Positions 41,130 through 50,071 of a DNA stretch of 64,000 nucleotides are shown piece by piece. Made by a program: the position numbers and the translations under genes. The notes under the pieces were generated by a model. The model did not search any database. It was not told where the DNA came from and saw nothing but the letters and a program-made list of their open reading frames with translations. The DNA is from Ferdinandcohnia sp036962705 (GTDB lineage: Bacteria > Bacillota > Bacilli > Bacillales > Bacillaceae_L), in contig NZ_JBALOQ010000009.1 of NCBI RefSeq assembly GCF_036962705.1, positions 62,001 to 126,000 on the forward strand, given 5' to 3'. How positions within the stretch are numbered: the stretch's first letter is position 1; every line of letters begins with the position of its first letter.

Positions 41130-44100
41130 ATGAACAGTTTTTTAAGGGAGAGATTTGCTTTGATATTAACTCTATTTGATCGGGAAAAGGCTTTTACATT
41201 TGTGCTACCAGAGCGCATTACGGGGCGTTATATTTTAACGTCTGAGGATGCGAATGGAAAAGCCGCGGATATGATAGCGATTGAGGCGGAGGGCGGCAAA
41301 TGGTTTTTGAAGTCCAACAAATCCGCGTTTCTGCTAAATGACAAGAAGGAGATACTTGTCAAACAGGAAATTGAGCCATTTAAAACGTACACAATTTCCC
41401 GCAATAATGACGCATCTGCACTTTTATATGTAGAGCCACCGACAAATGATCGAAATGAGTATACAAAGCACGAGGTGACAGGAAGCAGCATACGTATCGG
41501 TCGTGGCAATGACTGCCACATCCGGTTCTCGAATAAGCTCGTATCCAGCTCCCATTGTGTGATTCAGTACGATGCACAGGGTCATGCGTTTATCCGTGAC
41601 AACAATAGCTCGAACGGAACATATGTCAATGGAGAACGTGTGAAGGAAAAAGTTCTATCATCCGGTGATGTCATTTACATCATGGGGTTGAAAATTATCT
41701 ACAACGGCAAGCTACTATCCCTGAATAACCCACATCAATTGGTATTTTTAGACCGCAATGCCTTTCGTCCGTTTGAGGTGCAAAAGCCGATTATTGAAGA
41801 AGAGGAACCACTTGACGATTTCCAAACCGAAGAAATAAATGACGACCTTTTTTACCGCTCACCACGTTTTAAGCGGGACATTAAGAGGACAGAAATCAGA
41901 ATCGACCCGCCACCACAAGAGCGAAACCTTGATGAAACGCCGTTAATGTTCATGCTAGGACCGTCCATAACGATGGGGATGGCGTCACTTTTTATGGGGT
42001 TATTCACGCTAAACAACGTGATGGCACGAGGTGGGGACATCACACAAGCGATGCCGACATTGGTAATGTCGTTCAGTATGTTAATTGGAACGGTACTTTG
42101 GCCAATTTTAACAAAGCGTCACGAAAAAAAGATGCGTATCAAGCATGAAACAAAACGCCAGGAAAAATACTCAAAATACATTGAAGAAATGGCACAGGTC
42201 ATTGAAGAAGAATGCGTGCGCCAAAGTGAAATTCTTCATGAAAACCATGTTGCGCTGCAAAATCTCATCTCACGGATTACGATGCGAAAAAGAAATCTGT
42301 GGGAGCGCGGAATTGGGCAAGACGATTTCCTTAAGGTTCGCCTCGGGATTGGAGACCTCCCGTTAAATGCAGATTTGAAATATCCTGAGAAAAAATTCAC
42401 TCTGGAAGACGACAATCTCCAGGATGATCTTTATAAATTGGTGGAAGCACCACACATTTTAAAACAAGTACCTGTTACTTTAAGCTTTGTCGAGGAGTAT
42501 GTCAGTGGTGTGATTGGGCGTCGCAGTCGTGTGCAGGATTTTGTGAAGGGACTAATTTTTCAATTAACCGCTCTTCACAGCTATGACGAGCTTAAGCTTG
42601 TGTTCCTTTACGATAAAAGTGAGGAAGAGTACTGGAAGTTTGCGAAATGGCTCCCGCATGTGTGGGATGAGGGTATGCAGATTCGCTTTATCGCAACAGA
42701 TGCGACTGAGGTGAAGGAGCTATCTGCTTATTTTGAAAAGGAAATCACAAATCGTGCGGCAATGGATGAGGAGCAGTTAAAGGACCTTGACCAGCATTAT
42801 TTGATTTTTTCAATGAGTAAGTCACTCGCGTCAAAGGCTGAGATGTTCAACCTCCTTTTAGAGGAGAAAAAGAACATCGGGATTAGCCTTGTCACTCTGT
42901 ATGATGAGCTTAAAAATTTACCGAAGGAATGTACGATGGTTGTCGAGCTTGCGGACGATATGTCAAAGATTTACGACAAGGATGACATTTCCGGATCGTT
43001 CACAGCATTTGATGCAGAATTTTATGAGCGCGATGTTGCTGAGGAGGTTGCGATTCGCTTAGCCAATATCCAGCTTGCATCTTCCGTTGAGGCATACACG
43101 TTGCCAGATATGATCACTTTCCTTGAGATGTTTGGGGTTAGTAAAATTGAGCACTTGAACGCATTGACTCGTTGGAAGGAAAATAACCCAGTGTTGTCGA
43201 TTGAAACACCGATTGGGGTTGACACAATGGGTGAGCTGTTCAAGCTAGACCTTCATGAAAAATACCACGGTCCACACGGGCTAATTGCTGGTATGACAGG
43301 GTCTGGTAAATCCGAGTTCATCATGACATTCATTTTGTCACTTGCGGTGAACTATCACCCGGATGAGGTTGCGTTTATTTTAATCGACTACAAGGGTGGA
43401 GGAATGGCGAATGCCTTTATAAATCTACCGCATCTTGCTGGAACGATTACGAACCTTGACGGGGCAGCCGTGAAACGCTCATTGATTTCGATCCAAAGTG
43501 AGCTGAAGCGTCGTCAGTCCATTTTCAGTGAGACGAGTCGACGTATGAATGTAAGTAATATTGATATTTATAAATACCAAAAGCTGTATCGCGAGGGGCA
43601 AGTTTCAGAGCCGCTCCAGCATTTGTTTATGATTTCAGACGAGTTCGCCGAGCTTAAAACCCAGCAGCCAGAATTCATGGAGCAGCTAGTGAGTGCGGCT
43701 CGTATCGGACGAAGCTTAGGTGTCCACTTGATTTTAGCCACACAAAAGCCGTCTGGTGTGGTAGACGACCAAATTTGGAGTAACTCGAAATTTAGAATCA
43801 GTCTGAAGGTACAGGAAAAAGCAGATAGTATGGAGGTCATCAAGCGACCAGATGCTGCCGAGCTTTCCCAGACCGGCCGTTTTTACCTACAGGTTGGATA
43901 TAACGAATTGTTCGAGCTTGGTCAATCTGCATGGGCAGGGGCACCGTATTATCCATCTGAAAAAGTGGAAAAATACGTGGATGAAAGCATAAGCGTCATT
44001 GACCACTTAGGTCGTGTCATCAAGAGTGCGAAGATTGATCGTAGATCGATGGTGAAAAATCCTCCGAAGCAAATTGATGAAGTGACAGAGTACTTGGAAA

Positions 44101-45770
44101 ATCTAGCAAAACAGGAAAATATCACTGTCAAGCAGCTATGGTTAGATCCGATACCTGCAAAGATATATTTAGATCAGTTAGCTGAAAAATATCATGAAGT
44201 GACAACGAATCGCTTTGAGTTGAACCCAGTGATTGGGGAATATGACGATCCAGCGAACCAACGCCAAAATGTGATGAGGCTACCAATCACACAGGATGGC
44301 AATACTATCATTTATGGGGTTGCAGGAAGCGGGAAGACGACGTTTGTTGCTTCGATCATGTACTCACTTATGGAATCTCATACACCAGATGAGTTAAATG
44401 CCTATCTACTAGATTTTAGCTCGGAAACGTTAAGCTGGTTCCGTGAAGCGCCACATGTTGGGGACGTTCTGTTATCACATGATAGCGAGAAGATTGATAA
44501 TCTCTTTAAAATGTTAGGCAGCGAGATTGAGAGACGTAAAAAGCAGTTGTCCAATTACGGTGGAGATTTGCAGACATACAACCGCTTGTCAGAGGATGGA
44601 CTGCCATCGATTGTGATTGTAATCCATAACTACGCAGCGTTTTCTGAAATGTACGAGGGTCACGAAGAGGCGATTTCGTTCCTCACTCGTGAAGGTACGA
44701 AGTACGGGATTTATTTTATCGTTACGGCTGCCCATACCGGTGCAGTTCGCTATCGCTTGATGCAAAACTTCAAGCAACTGTATGTGCTTCAGCTTAATGA
44801 CACATCCGAATATTCAGCGGTGCTCGGAAATGTTGATGGCGTCTTCCCATCGAAGCACAAAGGCCGAGGTATTTTCAAGGCTGACGGCGTGTATGAGTTC
44901 CAGGTCGCGCTTATTACTGAGGATGTCGAGGACATGTACCAGTACATCACGGATTACTGTCGACGTTTACGTGACAATTGGGGAAAGAGTGCTGCGAAGC
45001 GAATTCCAGTCTTGCCGGAAAAAGTTGATATCGAGTATCTGCATGATGAAATTCATTACAACAAGTCTCATAAACTACCTGTTGGGGTTGAAAAAGATTC
45101 GCTCGGGGTTGCGTACTTTGATTTCGGTCAATCATTTGTGAATCTTGTGTTGGCTAGTAGTAGTGAGTCATGCGCAGGCGTGATGCAAGGGATTTCCGAA
45201 ATCATTCATGCGAATGAGAAAAATGAAGTAATCGTGTTTGACCCGAATGAGGAACTCATCAGAGTTGGAGGGAAGCATGTCTCCAGTGCTTCGGAACTTG
45301 AAGAGACTATCATTTACCTGTTTAACACATTGGTGTTCCGCAACAACACAACGAAGGATGCGATTGATGAGGGCGCGACACCACCAGTGTTCGAACCAAT
45401 TTATTGTATCATCCATTCGTTCAACGACATGATGATGCTTTTATCAGAGGATGGTCAGGATAAGCTGAAAGTATTCCTCGAACGTATCGACGGACTCAAT
45501 GTATTTATAGTCATCTCAGACCGTGCCGATTCCTTGAACTCAGTTGCATTCGATCCGTGGTTTAAAAAGCAGGTTTCGTTAAGCGACGGAATCTGGGTCG
45601 GAAACGGAATTACCGATCAGTACTTAATGAAAGTTTCAAAAGTCACAAATAGCATGTATCAAGAAATCCCAGAGAACTTCGGATACGTGCTGACAAAAGG
45701 AAAACCAAAGTTAGTCAAACTTTTGACGGGTTCGGCAGTTCATGAAGAGGAGGCGGTCTACCATGGATAA
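41130..45770 (+). CDS. essC: Type VII secretion ATPase EssC/YukB, FHA plus FtsK/SpoIIIE domains
   Basis: The protein has 1546 residues, the usual EssC size. An N-terminal forkhead-associated domain (about 110-190) contains IRIGRGNDCHIRFSN and SSHCVIQYDAQG and NNSSNGTYVNGERV, with conserved R, S, H and N phosphothreonine-binding positions. Two membrane helices lie at about 270-325. FtsK/SpoIIIE domain 1 has Walker A GMTGSGKSEF (about 720) and Walker B LFMISDEFAEL; domain 2 has GVAGSGKTTF (about 1064). A third, C-terminal domain lacks a Walker A, as in EssC proteins. It is the motor of the T7SSb export machine. An intact phosphothreonine-binding site fits the kinase, phosphatase and FHA genes nearby. 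Confidence 0.97.
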   Translation: MNSFLRERFALILTLFDREKAFTFVLPERITGRYILTSEDANGKAADMIAIEAEGGKWFLKSNKSAFLLNDKKEILVKQEIEPFKTYTISRNNDASALLYVEPPTNDRNEYTKHEVTGSSIRIGRGNDCHIRFSNKLVSSSHCVIQYDAQGHAFIRDNNSSNGTYVNGERVKEKVLSSGDVIYIMGLKIIYNGKLLSLNNPHQLVFLDRNAFRPFEVQKPIIEEEEPLDDFQTEEINDDLFYRSPRFKRDIKRTEIRIDPPPQERNLDETPLMFMLGPSITMGMASLFMGLFTLNNVMARGGDITQAMPTLVMSFSMLIGTVLWPILTKRHEKKMRIKHETKRQEKYSKYIEEMAQVIEEECVRQSEILHENHVALQNLISRITMRKRNLWERGIGQDDFLKVRLGIGDLPLNADLKYPEKKFTLEDDNLQDDLYKLVEAPHILKQVPVTLSFVEEYVSGVIGRRSRVQDFVKGLIFQLTALHSYDELKLVFLYDKSEEEYWKFAKWLPHVWDEGMQIRFIATDATEVKELSAYFEKEITNRAAMDEEQLKDLDQHYLIFSMSKSLASKAEMFNLLLEEKKNIGISLVTLYDELKNLPKECTMVVELADDMSKIYDKDDISGSFTAFDAEFYERDVAEEVAIRLANIQLASSVEAYTLPDMITFLEMFGVSKIEHLNALTRWKENNPVLSIETPIGVDTMGELFKLDLHEKYHGPHGLIAGMTGSGKSEFIMTFILSLAVNYHPDEVAFILIDYKGGGMANAFINLPHLAGTITNLDGAAVKRSLISIQSELKRRQSIFSETSRRMNVSNIDIYKYQKLYREGQVSEPLQHLFMISDEFAELKTQQPEFMEQLVSAARIGRSLGVHLILATQKPSGVVDDQIWSNSKFRISLKVQEKADSMEVIKRPDAAELSQTGRFYLQVGYNELFELGQSAWAGAPYYPSEKVEKYVDESISVIDHLGRVIKSAKIDRRSMVKNPPKQIDEVTEYLENLAKQENITVKQLWLDPIPAKIYLDQLAEKYHEVTTNRFELNPVIGEYDDPANQRQNVMRLPITQDGNTIIYGVAGSGKTTFVASIMYSLMESHTPDELNAYLLDFSSETLSWFREAPHVGDVLLSHDSEKIDNLFKMLGSEIERRKKQLSNYGGDLQTYNRLSEDGLPSIVIVIHNYAAFSEMYEGHEEAISFLTREGTKYGIYFIVTAAHTGAVRYRLMQNFKQLYVLQLNDTSEYSAVLGNVDGVFPSKHKGRGIFKADGVYEFQVALITEDVEDMYQYITDYCRRLRDNWGKSAAKRIPVLPEKVDIEYLHDEIHYNKSHKLPVGVEKDSLGVAYFDFGQSFVNLVLASSSESCAGVMQGISEIIHANEKNEVIVFDPNEELIRVGGKHVSSASELEETIIYLFNTLVFRNNTTKDAIDEGATPPVFEPIYCIIHSFNDMMMLLSEDGQDKLKVFLERIDGLNVFIVISDRADSLNSVAFDPWFKKQVSLSDGIWVGNGITDQYLMKVSKVTNSMYQEIPENFGYVLTKGKPKLVKLLTGSAVHEEEAVYHG

Positions 45771-46014
45771 AGTGTTGGTCGAGGTTTTTATTCCAGCCTC
45801 TGGCGAATCCTACGACGTCTTCATTCCGGCCGGGAGCAAGCTCTTTGAAGTCACATTTTTACTCGCAAACACCATGACAGAACTCTCGAGCGGCTACTTC
45901 GTCGCAACCGACACAACAGTCGTCTGCGACCGCGAAACCGGCACAATCTTTGACATTAACCAGACTGTGGAAGAGTTAGGATTTTTAAATGGTAAGAAAT
46001 TGATGCTGGTTTAG
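45763..46014 (+). CDS. esaB: Ubiquitin-like type VII secretion protein EsaB/YukD
   Basis: The protein has 83 residues. ATG at 45763 has GGAGG 8 bp upstream and overlaps the end of essC by 8 bp. The beta-grasp pattern MDKVLVEVFIPASGESYDVFIP with ...TGTIFDINQTVEELGFLNGK is typical of YukD/EsaB. The family is an essential or regulatory cytoplasmic part of T7SSb machines. Confidence 0.93.
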   Translation: MDKVLVEVFIPASGESYDVFIPAGSKLFEVTFLLANTMTELSSGYFVATDTTVVCDRETGTIFDINQTVEELGFLNGKKLMLV

Positions 46015-46048
46015 GTTTGGGCAGGGATCCTGCGGCCGGATTTTGGCT

Positions 46049-46123
46049 TAGGGCACAATTAATTGGAGTTAGGGCACAATTCGCTCAACTTAGGGAACAA
46101 TTTCTCGGAAATAGGGAACAATT
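46049..46123. repeat. Fixed-period array D1: TAGGG(C/A)ACAATT every 21 bp
   Basis: TAGGGCACAATT starts at 46049 and 46070, TAGGGAACAATT at 46091 and 46112, all 21 bp apart with differing spacers. Immediately before array D2. Confidence 0.88.
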
Positions 46124-46171
46124 CCTGCGGGCGGCTCGTTTCCGGCAATAGCGGAAATTACGGCCATGTCC

Positions 46172-46281
46172 GATATATTGAAAAATAGGGTTGATATCTC
46201 CCCAAAATGGACCGATATATTTCATTTTTGGGTCGATATATTCACAATTTGGAACGATATATTCGAAAAACGGGATGATAT
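46172..46281. repeat. Fixed-period array D2: GATAT every 21 bp
   Basis: (C/T)GATAT words start, by GATAT, at 46172, 46193, 46214, 46235, 46256 and 46277: six units exactly 21 bp apart. The longer unit CGATATATT is kept at four of the six. Minus-strand translation gives a loose seven-residue repeat, but no good reading frame continues it. Confidence 0.88.
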
Positions 46282-46339
46282 CACGGCCCGGGTCATTTAT
46301 TAATAACCACAAACTAGTAATTCGTAAGGAAGGTGCAAA

Positions 46340-47101
46340 ATGAGGTTACAAAAGAGGGTAGTCTTATTCCTTCTTCTATTCATTCTCATAATAGGAGGAA
46401 CAGGGTGTATGAGTTCAAGTGGCGCGAGTACAGAAGAGAAAATCGTAAAGCATTTAGAAGAGAAATATAAGGAAGAATTCGAGATTGAGTCTAAGAAAGA
46501 AGGTAGCGAAGCCTTCGCCAATATGTATGGAAAGGATCGTTTCATTCTATATCCAAAAGGTGATAACGAAACAGTGTTTGTTGGTCGAGAAAATAAGGAT
46601 GAAGATGATGTTTATTGGGATAACTATATAACTGCTAATTGGGGGAAAGAGTTGAAGAAAGATTTAGCTGAAGAAATTGAAAAACATCTCCCTGCTGATA
46701 GTGAATATAAGGTTTCGGTGGAACCATACTCAGTTAATCTTGATGATGCGTCCTTAAAGGATATAAGTATCCACGACTTTTTGACGAATAATCCAGATGC
46801 TAAGGTTTCAATGACTGTTGGCATAAAGACCGAGGGGGAACCCGATGTAAGCCAGTACAGCGAAGGGATATATCAGCTTTATGAACTACTTAAAGGTATA
46901 GGAACGTCACAGTATGTCGTGTCAGTTGGCTTTGTAGATAAATCAGATGATATTACAGATTATATTAGAACCTCCTATGTGAACAATACTCCATGGACGA
47001 ATCTAGATATGAAAGTATACGGAGGTATCAATGTTCATCATCGCTTAGATACTGTCAATCCGCAGGTTGTGGAAGAGAGTTATCAGGCAATTGGGGAGTG
47101 A
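46340..47101 (+). CDS. Lipoprotein, candidate immunity protein of the lipase effector
   Basis: The protein has 253 residues. Lipoprotein signal (MRLQKRVVLFLLLFILIIG then lipobox-like GTGC at residue 24). The mature part is acidic with segments like TANWGKELKKDLAEEIEKHLP and later YVVSVGFVDKSDDITDYIRT. No named domain is recognised. It lies 4 bp before the lipase gene. By analogy with the Staphylococcus aureus TslA system, where a surface lipoprotein neutralises the lipase, I suggest an immunity role; this is inference from gene order and lipidation. Confidence 0.6.
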   Translation: MRLQKRVVLFLLLFILIIGGTGCMSSSGASTEEKIVKHLEEKYKEEFEIESKKEGSEAFANMYGKDRFILYPKGDNETVFVGRENKDEDDVYWDNYITANWGKELKKDLAEEIEKHLPADSEYKVSVEPYSVNLDDASLKDISIHDFLTNNPDAKVSMTVGIKTEGEPDVSQYSEGIYQLYELLKGIGTSQYVVSVGFVDKSDDITDYIRTSYVNNTPWTNLDMKVYGGINVHHRLDTVNPQVVEESYQAIGE

Positions 47102-47105
47102 TTGA

Positions 47106-48530
47106 ATGTCTCTTGCAAATTTAACCGAGGAAGAGAAGAATATTTTACTTCAATTATCTTATATAGATCTACCGAATGATATATGGGTAAGCGATCAAAA
47201 TCCCATAAAAATCGGTGATTTTCTAGCAGAGGTAGACCTGGAGCAAAGAGGTCTGCAAAAAGAACGGTATGATAATATTGATGCATTTTTAAAAAACAAT
47301 CCTGATTCACCTTTACACACGATTCAGTTAGTCCAATATCAAAACCATAATCCAACTCCATACAATAACTCGGATTTGAATTCGAAATCAAAATCTGAAT
47401 CAGGCTTTGTAGGGTACGGCTTTAAAGATAGTGATGGAAATGCAACAGCTTTATTTCGTGGTAGTGAAGATATGAAGGACCCTGTTCATTTCGATACGGA
47501 TTGGAAATCGAATATTGAAGCGGGCATTGGGTATGAGATTCAACAGCAGCGAGAAGCAGACGCATTTTATGGAAAGCTTACTACTGGTTTAGATGGGCAA
47601 ATCTTATTACTAGGTCACTCCAAAGGCGGGAACCTAGCAACGTATGTATATGTAAATAATCTTGGCGACAAAGTCGTTGCTTATGTGTTAAACGGTGCTC
47701 CGATTTATTGGAATAACTTAACGACAGAACAGAAAAAAGCTATGATGGGGGATCGATATACATTTGTTGTATACGAGGGCGATATCGTATCACAGACGGG
47801 AGTAGCACCCTATGTCGATAAAATTGTAGAAATTAAAAAAGATCCATCCGAATACATGCTAGGAGAGGATAAAGACTTCTTTTATCCACACTATGAAACG
47901 AGTGCTGAATTTGATGAGAATGGTAATTATAAAAATTATCGAGACGGAACTTCACTCCCAAGAGCCACGTCCAACGTAATAATGCTGAAATTAAGTGAAG
48001 TAATTGATCGATTCAAGCTAACCTATCATATTGGGAAGGCAATGGCAGAAGCAACCATTAAAGTGATTATTTCCATAAAAAAAGGAATTGAAGCTGTTGC
48101 AAGCTACATCAAAGAACAGGTCATTAATTATGTAAAAAAGACAATCAACGCTGGACTTAATTTGATAAAAGCTGTTGGTGACTACTTTGATAATCTAGTA
48201 AAAAATGTAACTTCATTTTTTGTAAATGTCATAAAAAAAATTGGTGGTTACTTCCCAGTCGAACCGTACTTAAAAGTTAACATCGACAGGCTTTACTACT
48301 ATGCGCAAAGACTAGAGAGCATCAAACGCCGAGTGAGTGCATTAAATGACAAAATTGATTCCCTTTATTGGGAGGTTGACCTATTAGATATGCGTCATGT
48401 GTTGAGCGCGGATATCCTTACTTCTTTTTCTATCAGGCTCAATCAAAACATTAACTACCTAAATACCGCTGCTCGATTGCTTGATTCAAACGAAACCAAG
48501 TTAGTTGGGAAGGCGCGGATTATTCGATAG
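47106..48530 (+). CDS. TslA-like lipase, candidate type VII secreted effector (DUF2974/Mbeg1-like)
   Basis: The protein has 474 residues. An alpha/beta-hydrolase of the Mbeg1-like type covers about 1-275; its nucleophile elbow is GHSKGGNLATYV, Ser172. GYGFKDSDGNATALFRGSE is the conserved entry strand region. A hydrophobic and coiled C-terminal part (about 290-474), with repeated IKKG/VKNVT helices and LESIKRRVSALNDKIDSLYWEV, resembles a reversed LXG-type targeting region. In TslA of Staphylococcus aureus the lipase is N-terminal and the secretion domain C-terminal, the same order. No signal peptide is present, as expected for a T7SS substrate. Confidence 0.75.
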   Translation: MSLANLTEEEKNILLQLSYIDLPNDIWVSDQNPIKIGDFLAEVDLEQRGLQKERYDNIDAFLKNNPDSPLHTIQLVQYQNHNPTPYNNSDLNSKSKSESGFVGYGFKDSDGNATALFRGSEDMKDPVHFDTDWKSNIEAGIGYEIQQQREADAFYGKLTTGLDGQILLLGHSKGGNLATYVYVNNLGDKVVAYVLNGAPIYWNNLTTEQKKAMMGDRYTFVVYEGDIVSQTGVAPYVDKIVEIKKDPSEYMLGEDKDFFYPHYETSAEFDENGNYKNYRDGTSLPRATSNVIMLKLSEVIDRFKLTYHIGKAMAEATIKVIISIKKGIEAVASYIKEQVINYVKKTINAGLNLIKAVGDYFDNLVKNVTSFFVNVIKKIGGYFPVEPYLKVNIDRLYYYAQRLESIKRRVSALNDKIDSLYWEVDLLDMRHVLSADILTSFSIRLNQNINYLNTAARLLDSNETKLVGKARIIR

Positions 48531-48558
48531 CTATGAAAATGGCAAAGGAGGTAACCCA

Positions 48559-48750
48559 ATGAAGCCTCATGTTCGACGGAAGATTAATAGCATTATCTAT
48601 GAAATCAACGCCATCTCACGGGAACTCGATGAGATCTCAAACGGACTCAATCGCGAGTTCAAAGGGATTGGCTCTACCAAAAGCGCATCCAGCCTTCAAA
48701 GTGCAGCTGACAAATACCGAAGAGTTGGCTATGACCTGAGAAGGATTTGA
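48559..48750 (+). CDS. Small helical protein, possible effector-targeting partner
   Basis: The protein has 63 residues. AAAGGAGG is 8 bp before the ATG, so it is probably expressed. It is entirely charged and helical, with IINSIIYEINAISRELDEISNGL heptads (a coiled coil) and a basic end YDLRRI. It follows the lipase gene by 28 bp. Small helical partners encoded beside LXG-type effectors bind their targeting domain; this position suits that role, but no family is recognised. Confidence 0.65.
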   Translation: MKPHVRRKINSIIYEINAISRELDEISNGLNREFKGIGSTKSASSLQSAADKYRRVGYDLRRI

Positions 48751-49131
48751 GAGTTGAAGCTAGCGGGCTGGTGAGTTAGAAAAATCGTACCAGTTTTGTG
48801 GATTGTTTTTTGAAAATGGAAACGAATCCGAGGCTTACGTGCCCGAATCGAAAGTTTCGATGGAAAAAGGTAACGCATCAGGGTAATGCGTACCCAATCA
48901 GATAGAGTTATAGAAAAATAGGTAACGAATCCCAGCCATGAGTACCCTTTTAGATACTCCTTTTATAAAAAGCGGAACGAAAGCGGGCTAGGATATATCA
49001 AAGGGTTAATTTAAACAAAATGCAAACCCAAGCACTGCCCGAAAAACCGTGCGCCAACACGAATCCAAAGTTCTCTCGGCCCTAAACCGAGTTAACCCAT
49101 ACATATTCCATTTAAAGGAGGTGAAAAAACA
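48751..49131. other. Intergenic leader before the WXG100 genes, with structured repeats
   Basis: No gene. Four imperfect GG(A/T)AACG(A/C)ATC-type words begin at about 48818, 48869, 48921 and 48974, 51-53 bp apart. Within two of them GGTAACGCAT and ATGCGTACCC-like pairs can form stems. CTCGGCCCTAAACCGAG at about 49075-49092 is a hairpin just before the ribosome site AAAGGAGGTG of the first WXG100 gene. Confidence 0.5.
48818..48990. repeat. Fixed-period array E: GG(A/T)AACGAATC every about 52 bp
   Basis: Words GGAAACGAATC (48818), GGTAACGCATC (48869), GGTAACGAATC (48921) and GGAACGAAAGC (48974) recur with 51, 52 and 53 bp between starts. Each is followed 18-22 bp later by a G(T/C)(A/G)CCC word in the first three. 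Less exact than the other arrays, but a period of 52 matches array B. Confidence 0.6.
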
Positions 49132-49434
49132 ATGGCACGTTCAATCACAGTTGATCCAGCGAAATTAGAAACTGCGGCTACTCGTATTGACCAACAATCA
49201 GCTGACTATGAGAGACTTTACAAGGCTCTTTACACAGAGGTTGAAGGCATGGGTGCAGCATGGCAAGGTACTGATAACATGGCATATGTTTCTCAAATCA
49301 AGGGCTTCATGGATGACTTCCAAAAAATGACGAACTTGATGAGACAATACTCTGAATTCTTAAAGATAAGCTCAAAAACATACCGTGAAACACAAAGCGA
49401 GGTAGTAAACCAAGCACGTCGCTTAACAAACTAA
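49132..49434 (+). CDS. WXG100 family protein (EsxA/YukE type)
   Basis: The protein has 100 residues, the family length. The two-helix hairpin with the WXG turn at GAAWQGTDN (about residues 42-50) is intact. MARSITVDPAKLETAATRIDQQ is the usual N-terminal helix. AAAGGAGGTG precedes the ATG. These small proteins are secreted as helical hairpin dimers and are required for T7SS activity. The C-terminus has no YxxxD/E motif of the mycobacterial type (it ends YRETQSEVVNQARRLTN; YRETQ is close to it). Confidence 0.95.
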   Translation: MARSITVDPAKLETAATRIDQQSADYERLYKALYTEVEGMGAAWQGTDNMAYVSQIKGFMDDFQKMTNLMRQYSEFLKISSKTYRETQSEVVNQARRLTN

Positions 49435-49475
49435 TCTCGTAACCTAGTAATCTACTAAAAAAGGAGGTGCAACAA

Positions 49476-49778
49476 ATGGCAGTAGATGGAATCAAGATTT
49501 CCCTTGGCGAGGTTAGTAAAACCGCTGGGCAAATCCGTAACCTAAACCAACAGCTTGCAACTGCATTAGAAGACATCAAGAAGGAAATGAACGGCTTAGC
49601 CGCTACATGGAACTCTGACGCTTCTAATACAATTCGCGGAAACTTCAATGCATTGGCTCCACGCTTCGAGGAGTATCGCCAAGTCATTGATAGCTACGCA
49701 AAATTCCTAGACAACACAGTTACAAACTACAACGCAGCTGAAACAGCAATTAACAATAACGCTAGCGCATTTAGATAA
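49476..49778 (+). CDS. Second WXG100-like protein with WNS turn
   Basis: The protein has 100 residues. ATG at 49476 has AAAGGAGGTG 6 bp upstream. The turn reads ATWNSDASN, with S where glycine usually is. N-terminal MAVDGIKISLGEVSKTAGQI and the second helix FEEYRQVIDSYAKFLDNTVTNYN are typical. It lies 41 bp after the first WXG100 gene. Two non-identical WXG100 proteins in tandem may form a heterodimer as EsxA/EsxB-like pairs do. Confidence 0.92.
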   Translation: MAVDGIKISLGEVSKTAGQIRNLNQQLATALEDIKKEMNGLAATWNSDASNTIRGNFNALAPRFEEYRQVIDSYAKFLDNTVTNYNAAETAINNNASAFR

Positions 49779-49822
49779 TCCATGAGGAGGGCAATTGGCC
49801 TCGCCGGTTGTCCTCACCTCAT

Positions 49823-50051
49823 AACTTTATTCAGCGAAGGCCTAAATTGAGGATGCCAATACTATTCAATTCAGTTGGATTCACCCCTGACTGAATAAAG
49901 TTAAGCCTCCGGCGGATGCCACGATTTTTCAAGGGAAATTTCTCGAGAATAGGATCAAAGACTAAGAACGCCACATCCTGTGGCAACGTCTTTGTGACCC
50001 ACCTCGTGTGGGCCTAAAAATCTGACGCAAATACGCCAAGGCGCATTTGAT
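49823..50051 (+). repeat. Dispersed structured element, copy 1
   Basis: AACTTTATTCAG (49823-49834) is a perfect inverse of CTGAATAAAGTT (49891-49902). Then come AAGCCTCCGGCGGATGCC and CACGATTTTTCAA, and, after a 65-bp segment with two perfect hairpins (GCCACA-TCC-TGTGGC, CCCAC-CTCGT-GTGGG), the end TCTGACGCAAATACGCC then AAGGCGCATTTGAT, itself a hairpin. The same blocks recur in the same order at 62363-62552. It lies just upstream of the FHA gene. Confidence 0.75.
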
Positions 50052-50071
50052 AAACAATGGGAGTGCAAGAA

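Noticed and set aside
46085..46312. Minus-strand peptide with a seven-residue repeat in the 21-bp arrays
   Set aside because: The repeat follows only from the 21-bp DNA period. Other arrays of the class have periods of 20 and 52 that cannot code, and no good start site is present.
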